In this document: piece after piece, positions 1-11,598 of the stretch | Position numbering within the stretch: position 1 is the first letter of the stretch | How the letters are laid out: the number at the start of each line of letters is the position of its first letter | From: Paramacrobiotus metropolitanus | Taxonomy: Eukaryota; Tardigrada; Eutardigrada; Parachela; Macrobiotidae | Assembly: GCF_019649055.1 (NCBI RefSeq) | Contig: NW_026570485.1 | Location: forward strand, 1 to 64,000 | DNA length: 64,000 nucleotides | Direction of reading: 5' to 3' | Made by a program: the position numbers and the translations under genes | Notes under the pieces: model-generated | Told to the model about the DNA's origin: nothing | Databases searched by the model: none | The model's input: the letters and a program-made list of their open reading frames with translations, nothing else

Positions 1-5
1 GGTGG

Positions 6-89
6 ACAACGCAAGACAACGGGCAAACAACGCAAGACAACGGGTAGACAACGAAGGACAACGGGTGAACAACGCAGAACAACGGGTGT
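6..89. repeat. 21-base minisatellite, four copies
   Basis: Four consecutive 21-base units begin with acaacg and contain acaacggg near their end. A diverged further copy may lie near 165-190. No coding content is seen. Confidence 0.85.
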
Positions 90-813
90 AAACGGGGTGA
101 GAAATTAAATCTTTCGCTTTTGAATGATTACTAGAATGGATCAAGGCAACTGCATGACTACATGCAGACAACGCACGGCAACATGGGTCACAGCAAACAA
201 CATGCAGGATTTTATTTTCTGAAAAATTGACGTGTAGAAAACGTGCCATAGGTGCACCCATGTAATGAGAAGGTTATTGTATCTTCTTGCTGAAATCAAC
301 AGGGAAGCACTGCAAAAACGTCCGTGCCAATACGTCCATGGGACGTTTTGGACCGTCACAGGTAATAGTGTTCGTTAGCATTATCAGAATGTTAGTCAAT
401 AGTGAGAGTGTCAATATCATACAATATGCCAGTTTTCGCTTACCGTTTTCGAATCAGCTGTGTTACTTACTGGATTTTGCGAACACAGTCAATTTCATAA
501 CACATACGGTTACCTGACACTTCTGACAAGATGCTTCGGCCACCAGACAATTGGGCCACCTAATAAAAACTAAGAAACTAAATAAAATTAAAAAGGCGGC
601 AACTATTTGCACCACCCGGCAAAGCTGTTCCCGCGGAGACATTTCTGTTGTGTTCCGCTGCCACTATAACCGAAATGGTGACCTTTTGCTGGACTGGGAC
701 ATGAAAGACCTATAGCCTGGGAACCATGATTTTAAGATTAGTCGATTGTCTTTTTAAAAGCAGCCAACGGCGTTACCAAATCCGACAATTCAGACCGCAT
801 TTAGCAATAGAAA
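90..813. other. Non-coding stretch, nothing recognised
   Basis: No open frame here has a recognisable motif, good splice sites or similarity to other parts of the window. The short open frames look like chance. Confidence 0.5.
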
Positions 814-1800
814 CTATCGTGCATAGGTGCCTTTTCTGCCGGTGACCGCGCGCAGCCGCACAGCAAACTCAGCAATTTTGCGTTCCCTCCTGTGACTGAA
901 CCGTGCCGAGTGGCCGACGAGTCCGGAAATCTTCCTGCACGTAGCATCCAGGCGGTAGTGCTGAGTACCAGAACACTGTACAGCTATCTGCGCTGCTTGT
1001 CCACAAGTCACACTTGCTTTACTGTTAGATTTCCACTTCCAACGCAAATTAACACAGTCGATATTGTGGCCACTGACAACATTAGTTACATTACAATATC
1101 GCTAACTTCATTTTAGCGGTTACGTATTCTGTATACCAGCAATACGTAATCAAGTGAATATTTGTATACATTCCAGTCGACTTCCGGTCAGTATTACAGT
1201 CAGTGAAAGTACCCTCTATTGTTATCCCACCTACAATTTGTGAAATAGATGTGGGATCCGATTACGAGTTAATTTGTGTATTTGTGGACACTCTGTATCA
1301 GGCAAATTAAATTCTGCCACGTAACAGGTACATACGGATTGGACGTTGACATGATTATGCCAGCGTACTACGTCTCCTGCGAGGTTCCGTTCTGTTCCGC
1401 GGAGCGGAGGAAGGTCAGTTATTAGACTACTGCAGTTCAACAGACCACTGCCACGCACGCAATCGTTAAAACTACAGACCGTCACGAAGGTTCTTGTAAG
1501 TTGGGGAAACTGTGTCGCACTTCCCGCGTGACAACAGTGACGTGCCATGCAAGGCGACATAAGTACGTCAGCGGTCAAGTTGGTAAATTTGAGTATTAGA
1601 TGTTGAAAACAAATAAAAAGCACAGCTGGGAAGCGAGCACGCTGTATAAGCGGCCAGCAACGGTGGAGTTGTCTGGCAGAGTCAGCCTCGACGCGCCGTA
1701 CGCATCTGCAAAGGTCACGGTGGCCACACATCGCATTATTACGTATCACCGAATAGGAAGAAGACTACAGAAGACAGAAAAATGGAAAACACACGCAACT
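814..1800 (-). repeat. Unclassified interspersed repeat, copy A (partial, inverted)
   Basis: The reverse complement of this stretch matches about 3,950-4,650 and about 38,275-39,010. Shared blocks include a segment reading tgtggcc..ccgtgacctttg, one around cctcgcaggagacgtagtacgctg, and the end near tttgcgttggaagtggaaat. Only the 3' part of the family is present. No reading frame is conserved across all three copies in this part, so I treat it as a non-coding repeat. No terminal structure is visible that would give its class. Confidence 0.75.
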
Positions 1801-2619
1801 ATCACTGGCGATGAATGAGAAAAGTGCGATCAAAGCGCCATCGCAATCCGCATTGAGGCGATTGAACGCCACCAGATTATGAGCGTATCTGTAGGCATAC
1901 GCGCAGCAATGCCAGGACTGCCATCCAACAGCCAACTCAGCTACTGTACACTAACGAGTCCAGTAATCGACGCGAAACGAGAACAATCAACGTTTTCCAG
2001 TTCCAGTGTAGTGCTGAACTACATGAACTACTTCATGTTGATCTACAGGAAATTTTCCTGTTGTCGTTTGTGTCTTTTCTTAAATACTTTGTGTATGGCA
2101 TTTTAATTTGACCAGTAAGGCTCATAGATACGGCTAGAAGATCAACAATTCCAGTACTAGAGATGCATCTGCAACTGTTTTCTTTGTTCATTTTATCTGA
2201 CGAAAGTATTAACATAAAATAATTAATTACAGTACGAGTACTGCACTGCATCGAAAGGGCGCTGGCAAAAATACATAAGCAAGGTGAGAAACAGAAATGT
2301 GGAAATCCACTCATGTAGACAATTTGTCGCAAAAAAAACTGCGATAATTCAAACGATGCGACGCATGTATACGACTAATACGAGTAACATTTTAATTGCG
2401 CTTACCCGGAATGCATTGGTGAGGATGCACTGCTCGGCGTGCTTGAGGTACGAGCTTCTCCATTGCACAGTTCGCCAACCATCACGTGCAGGGTGCTGAC
2501 TGCAGACAAAATGGTGATGATTACGAAGAGCGACATCTTAGTCCATCCAGCCGTCCCCAGAAAACTGTCGAAAACCGTTGTACAAAGCTAGAAAATGCGC
2601 GATACAGATAGGGTCTGAT
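1801..2619. other. Non-coding stretch, nothing recognised
   Basis: Mixed-composition sequence between two copies of the unclassified repeat. No gene or element is supported. Confidence 0.45.
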
Positions 2620-5015
2620 TTGGGTCAGGGGCGGCTGCTGTATACACCGTACGCCGCTATCTCAGCACGACGGCAAGTCGAGATGCCACAACGCCCCATT
2701 TGAACCGTTTCTGTCTGTCCCACTCGACGGCAACGGCTGCGGAAAAGGCTGCTAACCCGGTGCAAGCAAAGAAGGAAGCGCTTTATTAATTGTAGGTGTG
2801 CACCGAAGATACTTCAGCCTCACGGTGGTAACACCGCAAAGGTCACGCCTTGCTCTATGTTATTTTTGCACATTCTGCGCCGATTACTTAAAGTGAAAGA
2901 AGAAACTCTGGAAGGATGCTCTGCACTGTGCACAATATCAGAAATCGCTACATTAAAATCACTTGACGAAGATCACCTGGCTGTAACTACTGAACTGACG
3001 ACATTGGAAAACAAACTGGTTCTCCACCAAGCCAAGCGCAACAGTCGTGAGAAAAAATTAAGGTCCGCAATTGGCCAATCTTGTCGGCAACCGGGAAAAA
3101 CATTCTTCGTCGACTAAATAAAAGCAGCTTGCCAGCTATACTGTACGTACGGTGTGCTCCCGGCGCCAGGCTAATCAGTTCTGACCCTTGTTCCATGTTG
3201 TATGTCTGGCTTTGGGTGTGGTTCAAGTACTTTTTCCAAATCACGAGAGATGCTTGTCAACTTTTTCTTCTCAATAACATTCTTCTAACGGCGGAGTGTC
3301 CAGAACATGTTTCGACGTTGCCGGTAGCTGCGCGTAACGACCAGCTAATAACACAGTCATGCCATCACGGCGGCCAGGAATGCCGCAGCGTGACTTGATC
3401 AGAAACATTTCATTTTCGAAATGAGCTTGGCAAGCTGAACACAATGATCGCGCACTTGATTCGTTACCAGCGTAACCTCGTTCTTACCACAAATCAGCGA
3501 CATGGAGGCTAACGAATAACCGTCACATTTTCCAGCACTGCTTCTTGTTACTGAAACAGCACGATGTCGCCTATCAATGTTCACTTATTGGCCTGCCTTG
3601 TATGTCTCTTGTTCACGATTTTATATTTGCACTTCCCGTCATAGATGCTGCAGCGGTAATTCAGCACTGCACGCACTGTAAAGACATACTGTACAAGGAG
3701 GCGTAACGCAGTTTCACAGCTCGCACCATCGCGCCATTAAAACTGGCATATTAGGCACTGCATCACGAAAAGCCCCTGTGCGTACTCGCTGGCCAGCCTG
3801 GCGCTGAGTCTTGCATGGTGCGAGAGTCTTCGCTACCGGGATCCACGCGGAAGACGTGCAACATCCAACACCGCATCCCCCATCCAAATAACGTTCGCCT
3901 AGTTGACTGTGCACTGGCAGGACGACGAGTGTTGATGTGTGATTTTATGATGTGTGGCCCGCCGTGACCTTTGTAGATACGTACTGCGCGCGTCGAGGCT
4001 GACTGTAGCAGACAGCTCTGCCGTTGCTGACCGCTTAGACAGCTTAGCCGCTTCTACTCTTTGCCAACTTTGTCAACAACTCAGATTGGGCACCTTGACC
4101 TTTGACGTAGTGCTGTCGCCGTGCAAACTATGCCGGAAGTTCACGCGGAAATTGCAACACAGTTTTCATAAGTATCCTTCCTGACGGTCTGTAGTTATTG
4201 TGATTGCGCGCGTGACAGTGGTGCGTTTAATCTGCGGTGTTCTGTTAACTGACCTTAACCTCGCATAAAGCGCAGTACGCTAACATAACCTGCATATATG
4301 CGAGCAGTCCAATCCTGCAGTCACTATGTACCAGTTACGTGGCAGAACTTGCCTTTAATATAGCGTCCACAATTCAGCACACACTGCGACACAGAGACCC
4401 ATAATCGGATCTCACATCTATTTCGCAAACTGTAAGTGAAACAAACAATAAAGAGGCTACTTTCACTGACTGTAATACTGACCGGAGAATGTATGTATAT
4501 TCATGTGTTGCTGGTACTGGTATAATTATGAGATTGTACTGATAGTTGAAAATGGAGTTCGCGATATTGTGATGCTGCTAGTCGCCACAACATCGACTGT
4601 ATATTAATCTGCGACGCAAGTGGAAATGTAGTACTATACAGCAAGCTGTGACCTTTGTGCAATCAGCGCAGATACATTAGCTATATAGCGCCTCATCAGG
4701 TAATCGGCACAGTCATATTCGTACGCATAAACCGGCAAAACATTTCGTTCTTCGTCTTTATTCGGCTAGGAGCGTTTTCTCCAAGTCTGGGGCTCCCGCG
4801 GTCCGCGGATAACGCTGAATGTAGCGCTGCGGCAGTGCAGTGTTGTTCGGCTAATGATTCCCTCCCAGTGTCGCCATGTTCTCAGAATCACACTCCAAGT
4901 TCCTTGACCTTAGGCTTGCGCTGCATCGTACGCGGCGCATTCTGGACGCAGTATCCTGTCCACTATCGCACTCGTGCACGGTCTCAACCCGAGCGGCAAG
5001 TGGCCTGTACGTACA
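2620..5015 (+). repeat. Unclassified interspersed repeat, copy B (~2.4 kb)
   Basis: Collinear with copy C at about 36,890-39,230 in the same orientation. Landmarks in both are ggaagcgct near 2,775/37,045, a very well conserved block at 3,160-3,560/37,485-37,900, and a 3' end with the caacccgggcggcaagcggcc type sequence near 4,990/39,210. The best conserved block also carries a minus-strand open frame of about 60 residues in both copies (about 3,402-3,584 and 37,724-37,963). Its differences are mostly conservative, so it may be a real exon or a relic of an element's protein. No terminal repeats or target duplications were found. Confidence 0.8.
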
Positions 5016-5584
5016 GGAATACAATACCTGCTGCTGTGCTCCTCATCAGAGTTAATAATAGGCTAGATACGATTATAATAGGTTAAATCTACTGTGCTGG
5101 CCGAAATTGAGTCGGGTGACAGGTCGCCGTTGAACGACCGGATGGCGTCGTTTGTCGTCGGCCGTGCTGCGTGCGCGGCGATCCGGTAGCGCCGTAGCGG
5201 TCAGCGGAGGTGTGGCAGCGGTGGAGGCGGCTGAGGAAGAACGTCGTGCCTTGTCGTGATGGATGGGCAACGCGCCGTCGTTGTTCTGGTCTAGGACGGC
5301 GGTGCTGGCCCGGCTGGTGGTCGTGAAGCGGGCCGTCTGCAAGCGTTGGCGGTTGGCGTCTGTAATCCGCACACCTCCGCACTGGCGGGCAATTCTGTTC
5401 ACTTATAACAGGAAGCGCGCGCAAGTCAGGTGTCAAACTGTCAATACATAAATTCTCCAAATTCTCTCCGATTTGCTAAACGTGGACCCTTGCGGATTAT
5501 CCATTCCTTCACCTGTCCGTTTCCACCGCAGCGACCAGCATGGTGTAGTTTAAGCTGGCCAAGCAGTCATCATTCTTCAGACAA
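5016..5584. other. GC-rich spacer, nothing recognised
   Basis: GC-rich sequence gives overlapping open frames on both strands (about 5,073-5,460), none with recognisable composition or splice context. Confidence 0.4.
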
Positions 5585-5865
5585 TACAGCTACCCGGCCG
5601 CAAGACGGTGGTGGTGGACGGCGGCCGCACCGCCACCGAGGTCATCCACGCGCAGCCCAAGAAGCCGGGAGGGGCGGGCGTGCCGGGGATTCACTGCGAG
5701 TAGCTGGAGACGGCGCGGGTGCACGGCAGCTAAGGGGGATACGGGGTCCCGTTGGACGCCGGGCTGACCAGGGAATACGCCGACACTACGCTGCGGGGCG
5801 CGCTGAAGGACTACCTCCCGGAGGAGCCCTACGACGACGTCTCCGCCGCCATCCACAAGTGACCG
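5585..5865 (+). pseudogene. GC-rich broken coding remnant
   Basis: The frame starting with AAGACGGTGGTGGTGGAC reads as plausible protein (KTVVVDGGRTATEVIHAQPK...) to a stop just before CACAAGTGA. It carries two in-frame stops, TAG near 5,700 and TAA near 5,730. The sharp rise in GC against its flanks and the low-complexity-free composition suggest a decayed exon. It may belong to the same lost gene family as the GC-rich blocks at 27,585-27,865 and 41,365-41,610, which have the same base composition, but I see no sequence overlap with them. Function unknown. Confidence 0.35.
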
Positions 5866-6237
5866 CGCCGCAGCACCCCGCCGCCCGTTCCGCGCCGCTG
5901 CCTTGGTGACCCGGCCTTTCCGCTCACGTAGTTTACTGCAGCATAGTCTTTTTTTGTGTTGTTTAAATTGATACTACTATCTGCAGCTTTTTTTATCGGT
6001 GTAGAATTTTATGCACGATGTCGCTGGTGTGTTTTCGTCATCAATTTTTATGACAACTGAAACCGATCAAATAACAAAATCGCAAAGTGCAAACCATACA
6101 GCACGTACGAGCTACAAAAAAGTACAGAAACGTTTAACTGGCGTTTCCGAAAGTCAGAAATATAACAAAAATCGTAACATCTGCAAACGCGGGACCGCAG
6201 TCACCGGTTTGGACGCCGACCGCCCGTATAACGAAAA

Positions 6238-7655
6238 TTACATCTCTTCCGATGACGATGAATGTGATGAGGATTGGGCGTAACTAGAGTCACTTCCCGA
6301 ATTCTCATCACCGGAATCGTCTACATCCATCTCTTCCACTAGCACAGGGGCGGGGTTCTGTAGACGAACGTTCAGGCTCTTCAGACGCTCTTCATCCAAC
6401 TCCCGCAGCTTGTCCACAGCGCCAACTATTCCGCCCCGGCTGAATCCCACCATCTTCTCCAGCACCTCCTGGTCAGCTTCCACTCCGATGTTCCACAACC
6501 CTGCCGGGAAGTGGATCGGATTCGGATCATTCACGGCTTTCAGCAGTTCTTTTTCCGGTTGTTCTTCATTACACGAAATCATACGGTAGATGGCGTTGTT
6601 ATCAAAATCCATCTGCCAGATGGTGCACCTCGAGCCAACACCGGACGAGCCCCAGAGCTCCTTCCACCCGTAGGACTCCATTTGGTTCAGCATATGTTGA
6701 TTCATGAATCGGTCCAGCAACTGCTTCCCGATACGCGACCGCCGAGACTCGCACTGCAGCATGTCCTGGATATCGCGGCCCCCCGGAGCTGAACGCTTCT
6801 TCACATACACTTGTCCGGGTTTCGATTCGTGAATCCATCCTGGGATTTTTGGTGCCACCTGCCGGGCGCCATGGGGCGATGCGACGACGCAAACGTCGCG
6901 AGATTCTACAATGACGAATCACATACAGTGTGACAAACGGAGGTGACGCAATCGCAGGCATTTCGGGTCTTCACTTACTGCGCTCCGGTCCAAAGTGATA
7001 CTGGGTAGAAATGGATAGAAGCGGATACGGGCCAGTATTGTCATCTTTCTGGACGAAGGCCGAAAAATAATTCAAGAAAAACCCATTGGTATCCTGCTCA
7101 TAGGTCTCCGTCTCCAGGTTTGGCAGGTACGGCTGCGCGTTTTCAGGAACTGCAAACCGAGGCTACAAACAAACGCTTATTATAAAAAACAGCTTAAAAG
7201 TACTGTAAGTAACCGCGCAGCCGGTCTGGTTTACCATGATCTCGAACTAGATGGGTGAATCCCGAAAAGACAGGATGGTTAAGCAGCAGTATCAACAGGT
7301 TCCTCGAAACAAAGCTGTAGCAATATTCGTTCCAGAAATCGCAATCATAAGAAACAGTAATTGTGCTCTCGCAGCCTGCAAATGATTCATTGATAAGAAG
7401 ATTACAAAATCTAGTCTTGCAGGGCATGCAGTCGCCTTTACGTGCGGTTACGTCATCGAACACGAATGCTTTGCTGCTCCCACCCAGGAGGTGTGGTTCA
7501 ATAAATAACCAACTCGCCACAGCTACGGCAGAACTGCCACCTGTGCTGAATGCCATCGTTCTTGAGTGTTCTACTCCTTCCTCGTGGGATACTTGTCGAT
7601 AGCCCGAAGACAAAGATGGCCCTTGTGTTCGCAGGCCAAACAACCGAAGCACCAA
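6238..7655 (-). CDS. Three-exon gene, unrecognised 419-residue protein
   Basis: Exons on the minus strand are 7,655-7,235, 7,149-6,979 and 6,905-6,238. Both introns are short (85 and 73 bases), phase 1 and GT..AG (donors GTAAAC and GTAAGT; acceptors TTTGCAG and ATTGTAG). Joining them gives exactly 420 codons with one terminal stop. The first Met could be at 7,655 or at codon 34 (MAFSTGGSS). The N-terminal third is Cys-containing with a short hydrophobic stretch (NLLILLLNHPVF). The middle reads NGFFLNYFSAFVQKDDNTGPYP. The C-terminal tail is acidic then Ser-rich (about the last 40 residues: MDVDDSGDENSGSDSS, then SSSHSSSSEEM). I do not recognise the family. The precise fit of all phases makes a real gene much more likely than chance. 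An upstream exon is possible. Confidence 0.65.
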
Positions 7656-8104
7656 GCAATCAATAACTACAAGAAATTTTAGCGCTTGTTAAAGGAAACG
7701 CTACGGCTGTTTCGAGCACATTACTTTTTAACTCTAGAGAAGATAGAGACTTGGTTGTTCTTTTACTGTTTAAATTTTAATCACGAAGTAGTGTGCCGGC
7801 GCTTGCGATTATGGTGTTGCGAACAATTAAAAGGTGGTGACCATAGCCAGAGGTGGTGTCAGGGTGGTTAAAATAGCCATTTCCTAACAATAATTTATTA
7901 TATGGTCACCGTATATTTTTCAAAATAATTCTGCTGAATCTAGAAAAAATGCGAAGGTCCACTGCTTCCGGTTAATAATTTAAAGTGTGCTCTTAACTAA
8001 TTTTTTGTCGTACTGCACTATACTGTTCTCTATACTGTTCTCACCTAAAATTTTACCATAATGTAAATTAATTCTGTATACCTAAATATTATTGTGCATA
8101 ATTG
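7656..8104. other. Upstream flank of the unknown gene
   Basis: AT-rich, no coding potential. It would contain the promoter of the minus-strand gene ending at 7,655 if that exon is the first. No clear core promoter element could be chosen. Confidence 0.35.
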
Positions 8105-8119
8105 ACCGGAGCGAAGCGA

Positions 8120-8360
8120 AGGTCTTCCTAATTCAGCTCCAATGCTTAGCTTCACTTGTGTCCGTTACGGAAGTCCAGCTATGACGTCATCCTGGATACG
8201 TCAGATGACGTCACGGCTCTATACAGTAGTTTTGCAGTGCTTCACTTGTGTCCGTTACGAAAGTCCCAAATATGACTTTACCGCGGACTAGCCCGATAAC
8301 GCCATGAGACTGTAGAACAGTTTTGCACTGCTTATCTTGTGTCTGTTGGGGAAGCACCGT
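8120..8360 (+). repeat. Three imperfect direct repeats with CRE-like palindromes
   Basis: The phrase cttcacttgtgtccgttacg(g/a)aagtcc occurs near 8,150 and 8,242, with a third diverged form (cttatcttgtgtctgttgggg) near 8,330. Units contain or adjoin TGACGTCA palindromes (near 8,181 and 8,206). The palindromes match the CREB/ATF core, but nothing shows function. Confidence 0.5.
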
Positions 8361-8966
8361 TGATGGTAACGTGGTGTTTCCTGTATGCTTAAAACGCTAA
8401 TGAAGAACATAGGGCACTTCAAATAGCAACCTTTCCCAATGTCGCATTCGAATAAAACGTGACTTACTTTTAGAAGAAGCTCGACAAGTAAGGGCACCCT
8501 GGCTTAGATAATGAAGACCCATGCCAACCCTGGCTTAGGCAGTTGTAAGAAGTAACTGGGGGTGATCACCCATTTTAACAGTGCCGGCAATAATTCAAAA
8601 AGGTCACCCAGAGCTGGGTAAAATCGACTGGCAAATAGACACTCCATTGTTTGCGTAAAATTCCGTTGTTTGTTACAACATTTATTTAGAGAAGCGGGCT
8701 TGTGATACCTAAACGGTTTCTAAACTAATTACCTTCAACTCTGGCAACAACTAAAAACGAATTTTTAATGGGAGGAGGTGCTTTAGGGACCCTGGGTTTA
8801 ACTGCTTCAAACCGGCAACGTCTGCTAGTATAGTTCACAATTTTTACAACACCAGGACTATTGTTATTGCCTGGGTTACATATGCGTTAGATTAGATAGA
8901 GCAAAGATAGTGTGTTTTAGTTGCATAGTGTACCCTAAAAAACCTACATGGCTTAAAACCCACTGA

Positions 8967-9291
8967 AAAAATAACGTAAAGTACTACGAAGTGTATCTAA
9001 ATCGGCTGTTATGGTAATAATTTGGGATTAAATTGGTGATACACTCCATATGAGTATCTCACAATTTCAGTATTACACAAAAGTCTGCAGCTCTTTGAAA
9101 AAACTGTGAATTTACACTGAAAAACAGAAACAACTCAAAAAATAACGTTAAGTTCTACGAAGTGTATCTAAATCGGCTGTTATGGTAAAAATTTGGGATT
9201 AAATTGGTGATAACTTCATATGAGCATCTCACAATTTCAGTATCCCACAAAAGTCTGCAGCACCTATGTAAAAAAAAACTGTGAATTTTCA
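8967..9291 (+). repeat. Direct duplication, ~150-base unit, spacing 171
   Basis: Sequence from aaaataacgt(a/t)aagt(a/t)ctacgaagtgtatc at 8,967 repeats from 9,138. It is highly similar through gtctgcagc and the following run of A. AT-rich, no coding content. Confidence 0.85.
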
Positions 9292-10813
9292 AAAACAGCT
9301 GGTGGAAATTCCACCGCTTGGGCATTGGCGTAGGACAGTAACATGCTGCCTGAACAGGCACAATAACCAGAGCCGCACACATCATATGATTCAGCCGCTG
9401 CGTACTAAGAGAGTAGCTAAACCATAACACTGTCAGCTAACTGAAAATATCAAACAAATAAGGACATCTCAGTGCTTTTATTATAGCATAAATGCTAATA
9501 AAACATTTTTCTTATCATATCACAATATTTTCTTCGACTGCAATAGGAAAAAGAACAATAGAACGACGTTGTGATCGAAGCAGCCAACAATAAATATGGC
9601 TGGCTATGATCAGTGTTATGCTCATGTAAACTGGCGCAGCCCACCATTACCCTGTTGCATACTGACCGGAAATCAAACATTTTTTTGATTATAAATTCAA
9701 CCATGAACCTTTTCATGATGAATTAAATTGCACAAGCTGACTATTGAAAAGTGTAAGCAGCTACCACAGCCAGGTTGATTCGAGTAGATCAAGTAGCCAT
9801 AATGTTGTGTACAACGGAATTTGTGTGTTGTCGCACCGGCAACCACCGTGCCCACTGCCCACACCGCCCGTATTGTATATCGTTAATGCCCAAGCGGTGC
9901 CACCTACCCACCTACCCTTCAAATTCTAAACTACTACTTCTAAACAAATTCTATTCTAGCAAAAATTTACTGCAGCAAAAATTTAGAAAAAAATAGTTCA
10001 GGGTAATTTATTGTTATTCTATGGTATGAATTTGCAACTTCGACAAAAAATTCCTTGATACCTCGGGCATTGCCGGGTTAAGCAGATTTGCCGTAGTTTG
10101 AATTTCGCTGTAATCACGGTTTAGTGTCAGAAATAACTTGAAACTACTCGCAAAAGATACTGGACATACGGTGATAACTTAAAAATGATCAATTTGTATT
10201 TGTTGACGGGTGATATGTGGCAAATTATGGGAACAACTGCTCTAAGCTTGCTTAACTACAAAGTGAAAAAACTAAAACTGAAAGAAGAAAGAAAGAACAG
10301 AAATGAAAGAAGAACGGTGGCAAAAAAGTTTAGTCTGGTTTTCAGTTTTTCCTACATGTTGTCCGAGAATGATTTACAAAAAATGTCAATGAATTTTTGT
10401 CGGCGGGCCATACAACAAAGCTTCTTGACCAAGCTGTGAAATCGCTTCGCTCCGGTCTGCTAAGGCACGCCAACGTGCATTTTTCTAGTACTACCATATT
10501 ATATGATATAAAAAAACTAAGAATGATTAAAATTTACAAATTCAGAACAAACTGTATGAATTTTATATCAATGTAAATTATTATATATAGTTATGCCCCG
10601 CGTATCCGTGCTCGGCACTTAGAAACTGGATAGTAGAGGTTTTATTTTCGTTTTACTTTCTCCGTGGTTACAATCAGCAATAACTAAGAAGTACTGGGCT
10701 TTATTCCAGTGCTCATATACTATACTTAAGACCCGATGATGTATTTTCTGACCAAAAGTCGTTAAAAAATCTAAAATCAAGTTCCTTGGATGCGTCAAAT
10801 TGCAACCCTCCAG
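9292..10813. other. AT-rich non-coding stretch with a short inverted repeat
   Basis: caccgcttgggcatt near 9,311 is matched in reverse complement near 9,886. The two arms may be the ends of a small fold-back element. Nothing else is recognised. Confidence 0.35.
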
Positions 10814-10909
10814 CACTGGCTTCGATAGCGATTCCGAAGCCAACGAATCGCTGTCGCGCGATGCACAGAGGACTCCGGGACGATGGCGTGAAATCGAAAA
10901 GGAATACAG
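10814..10909 (+). other. Candidate isolated exon or exon relic
   Basis: Between an AG acceptor (ccctccag) and a GT donor (tacag|gtcagg) one frame reads TGFDSDSEANESLSRDAQRT followed by PGRWREIEKEYR. This is a plausible acidic/Ser linker then a basic helix. The frame stops soon after the donor. No neighbouring exon was found, so it could be chance or a remnant. Confidence 0.2.
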
Positions 10910-11359
10910 GTCAGGGTAACCGCGTACTACGCAGGGCGTCGAGGAAAAAATCTCCAGCATCATCCTTGCAGGCATCTCTGGACATGATTTTTGGTGGTTG
11001 TCCTTCTTCACAATTTCACAGGTACCGGTTATCCGTAACTCACCGTTGTGTAGTACATATGTGATATGTTTATAATTTTTATATGAATATCTTTATATCA
11101 TACAAACGTATTTATATGCCCTTTTTATAGACTCGTCAACGCGTGGTCAGTTTAAGTCCAGCTTTGCCTTGAAAATTTCATACATTCCATAAAGATATTT
11201 TAAGTTTATTTATAGGTGATTATTTACTAACCACCGGAAGTGGTTAGTACTCGAACTGGCGATGATGTAGTATAATTAACTAGATTAAATTTATTAGTGA
11301 ACTTTTAATTGAATTTTTGTATAACAGCGGTACAACCGGTACTGGCTACATATATGCCG

Positions 11360-11598
11360 GTATGAGTCGGAATTGCATCCGGGAGCCCCGTGGAAGCTGC
11401 CGTAAGTCGGCGGCCAGATCCAGGTCTTTCAGATGGGCAACGCCTTCCGGTAGCTCCGTCGCTGCTGCAACGCTGAATGAGCGTTTGTTTATGTACTGTA
11501 TTACCCAGCGCCGAACGCTATTGGCGCGCGCAAGAATGCCCAGCATCTACGCCAAGCTTTACGATTTCCGCAATCCCAAGGACAGCGTTTCACTCTAA
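11360..11598 (+). pseudogene. TBP-like factor, 3' exon fragment (broken copy)
   Basis: This matches the last two exons of the TBP-like gene at 61,016-61,279 in inverted orientation. It starts with TATGAGTCGGAATTGCATCC (YESELHP) and continues through a region matching the second TBP repeat. An in-frame TAA follows CTGCCG where the other copy has a sense codon. Small deletions are present before the intron donor (about 5 bases) and in the last exon (2 bases after CGCAAGA), so the frame cannot be translated. The last exon begins after ttacccag at 11,509. The upstream TBP exons are absent. It is the counterpart of the TBP-like gene in the inverted duplication described in the findings. Confidence 0.7.

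Larger units (their letters stand above)
8105..10457. repeat. Region bounded by a 15-base inverted repeat
   Basis: gaccggagcgaagcg at 8,105 is matched in reverse complement at 10,443-10,457. The enclosed 2.35 kb is AT-rich, has no coding potential I trust, and contains other repeats. It could be a decayed non-autonomous DNA element. No target duplication was identified, so this is tentative. Confidence 0.3.

Noticed and set aside
4655-5402. ORFs of 100-140 codons on both strands
   Set aside because: They lie at the end of repeat copy B and in a GC-rich spacer; not conserved in copy C.
10619-11011. 130-codon minus-strand ORF
   Set aside because: The plus-strand reading (SGFDSDSEANESLSRDAQRT) looks more protein-like; neither is well supported.
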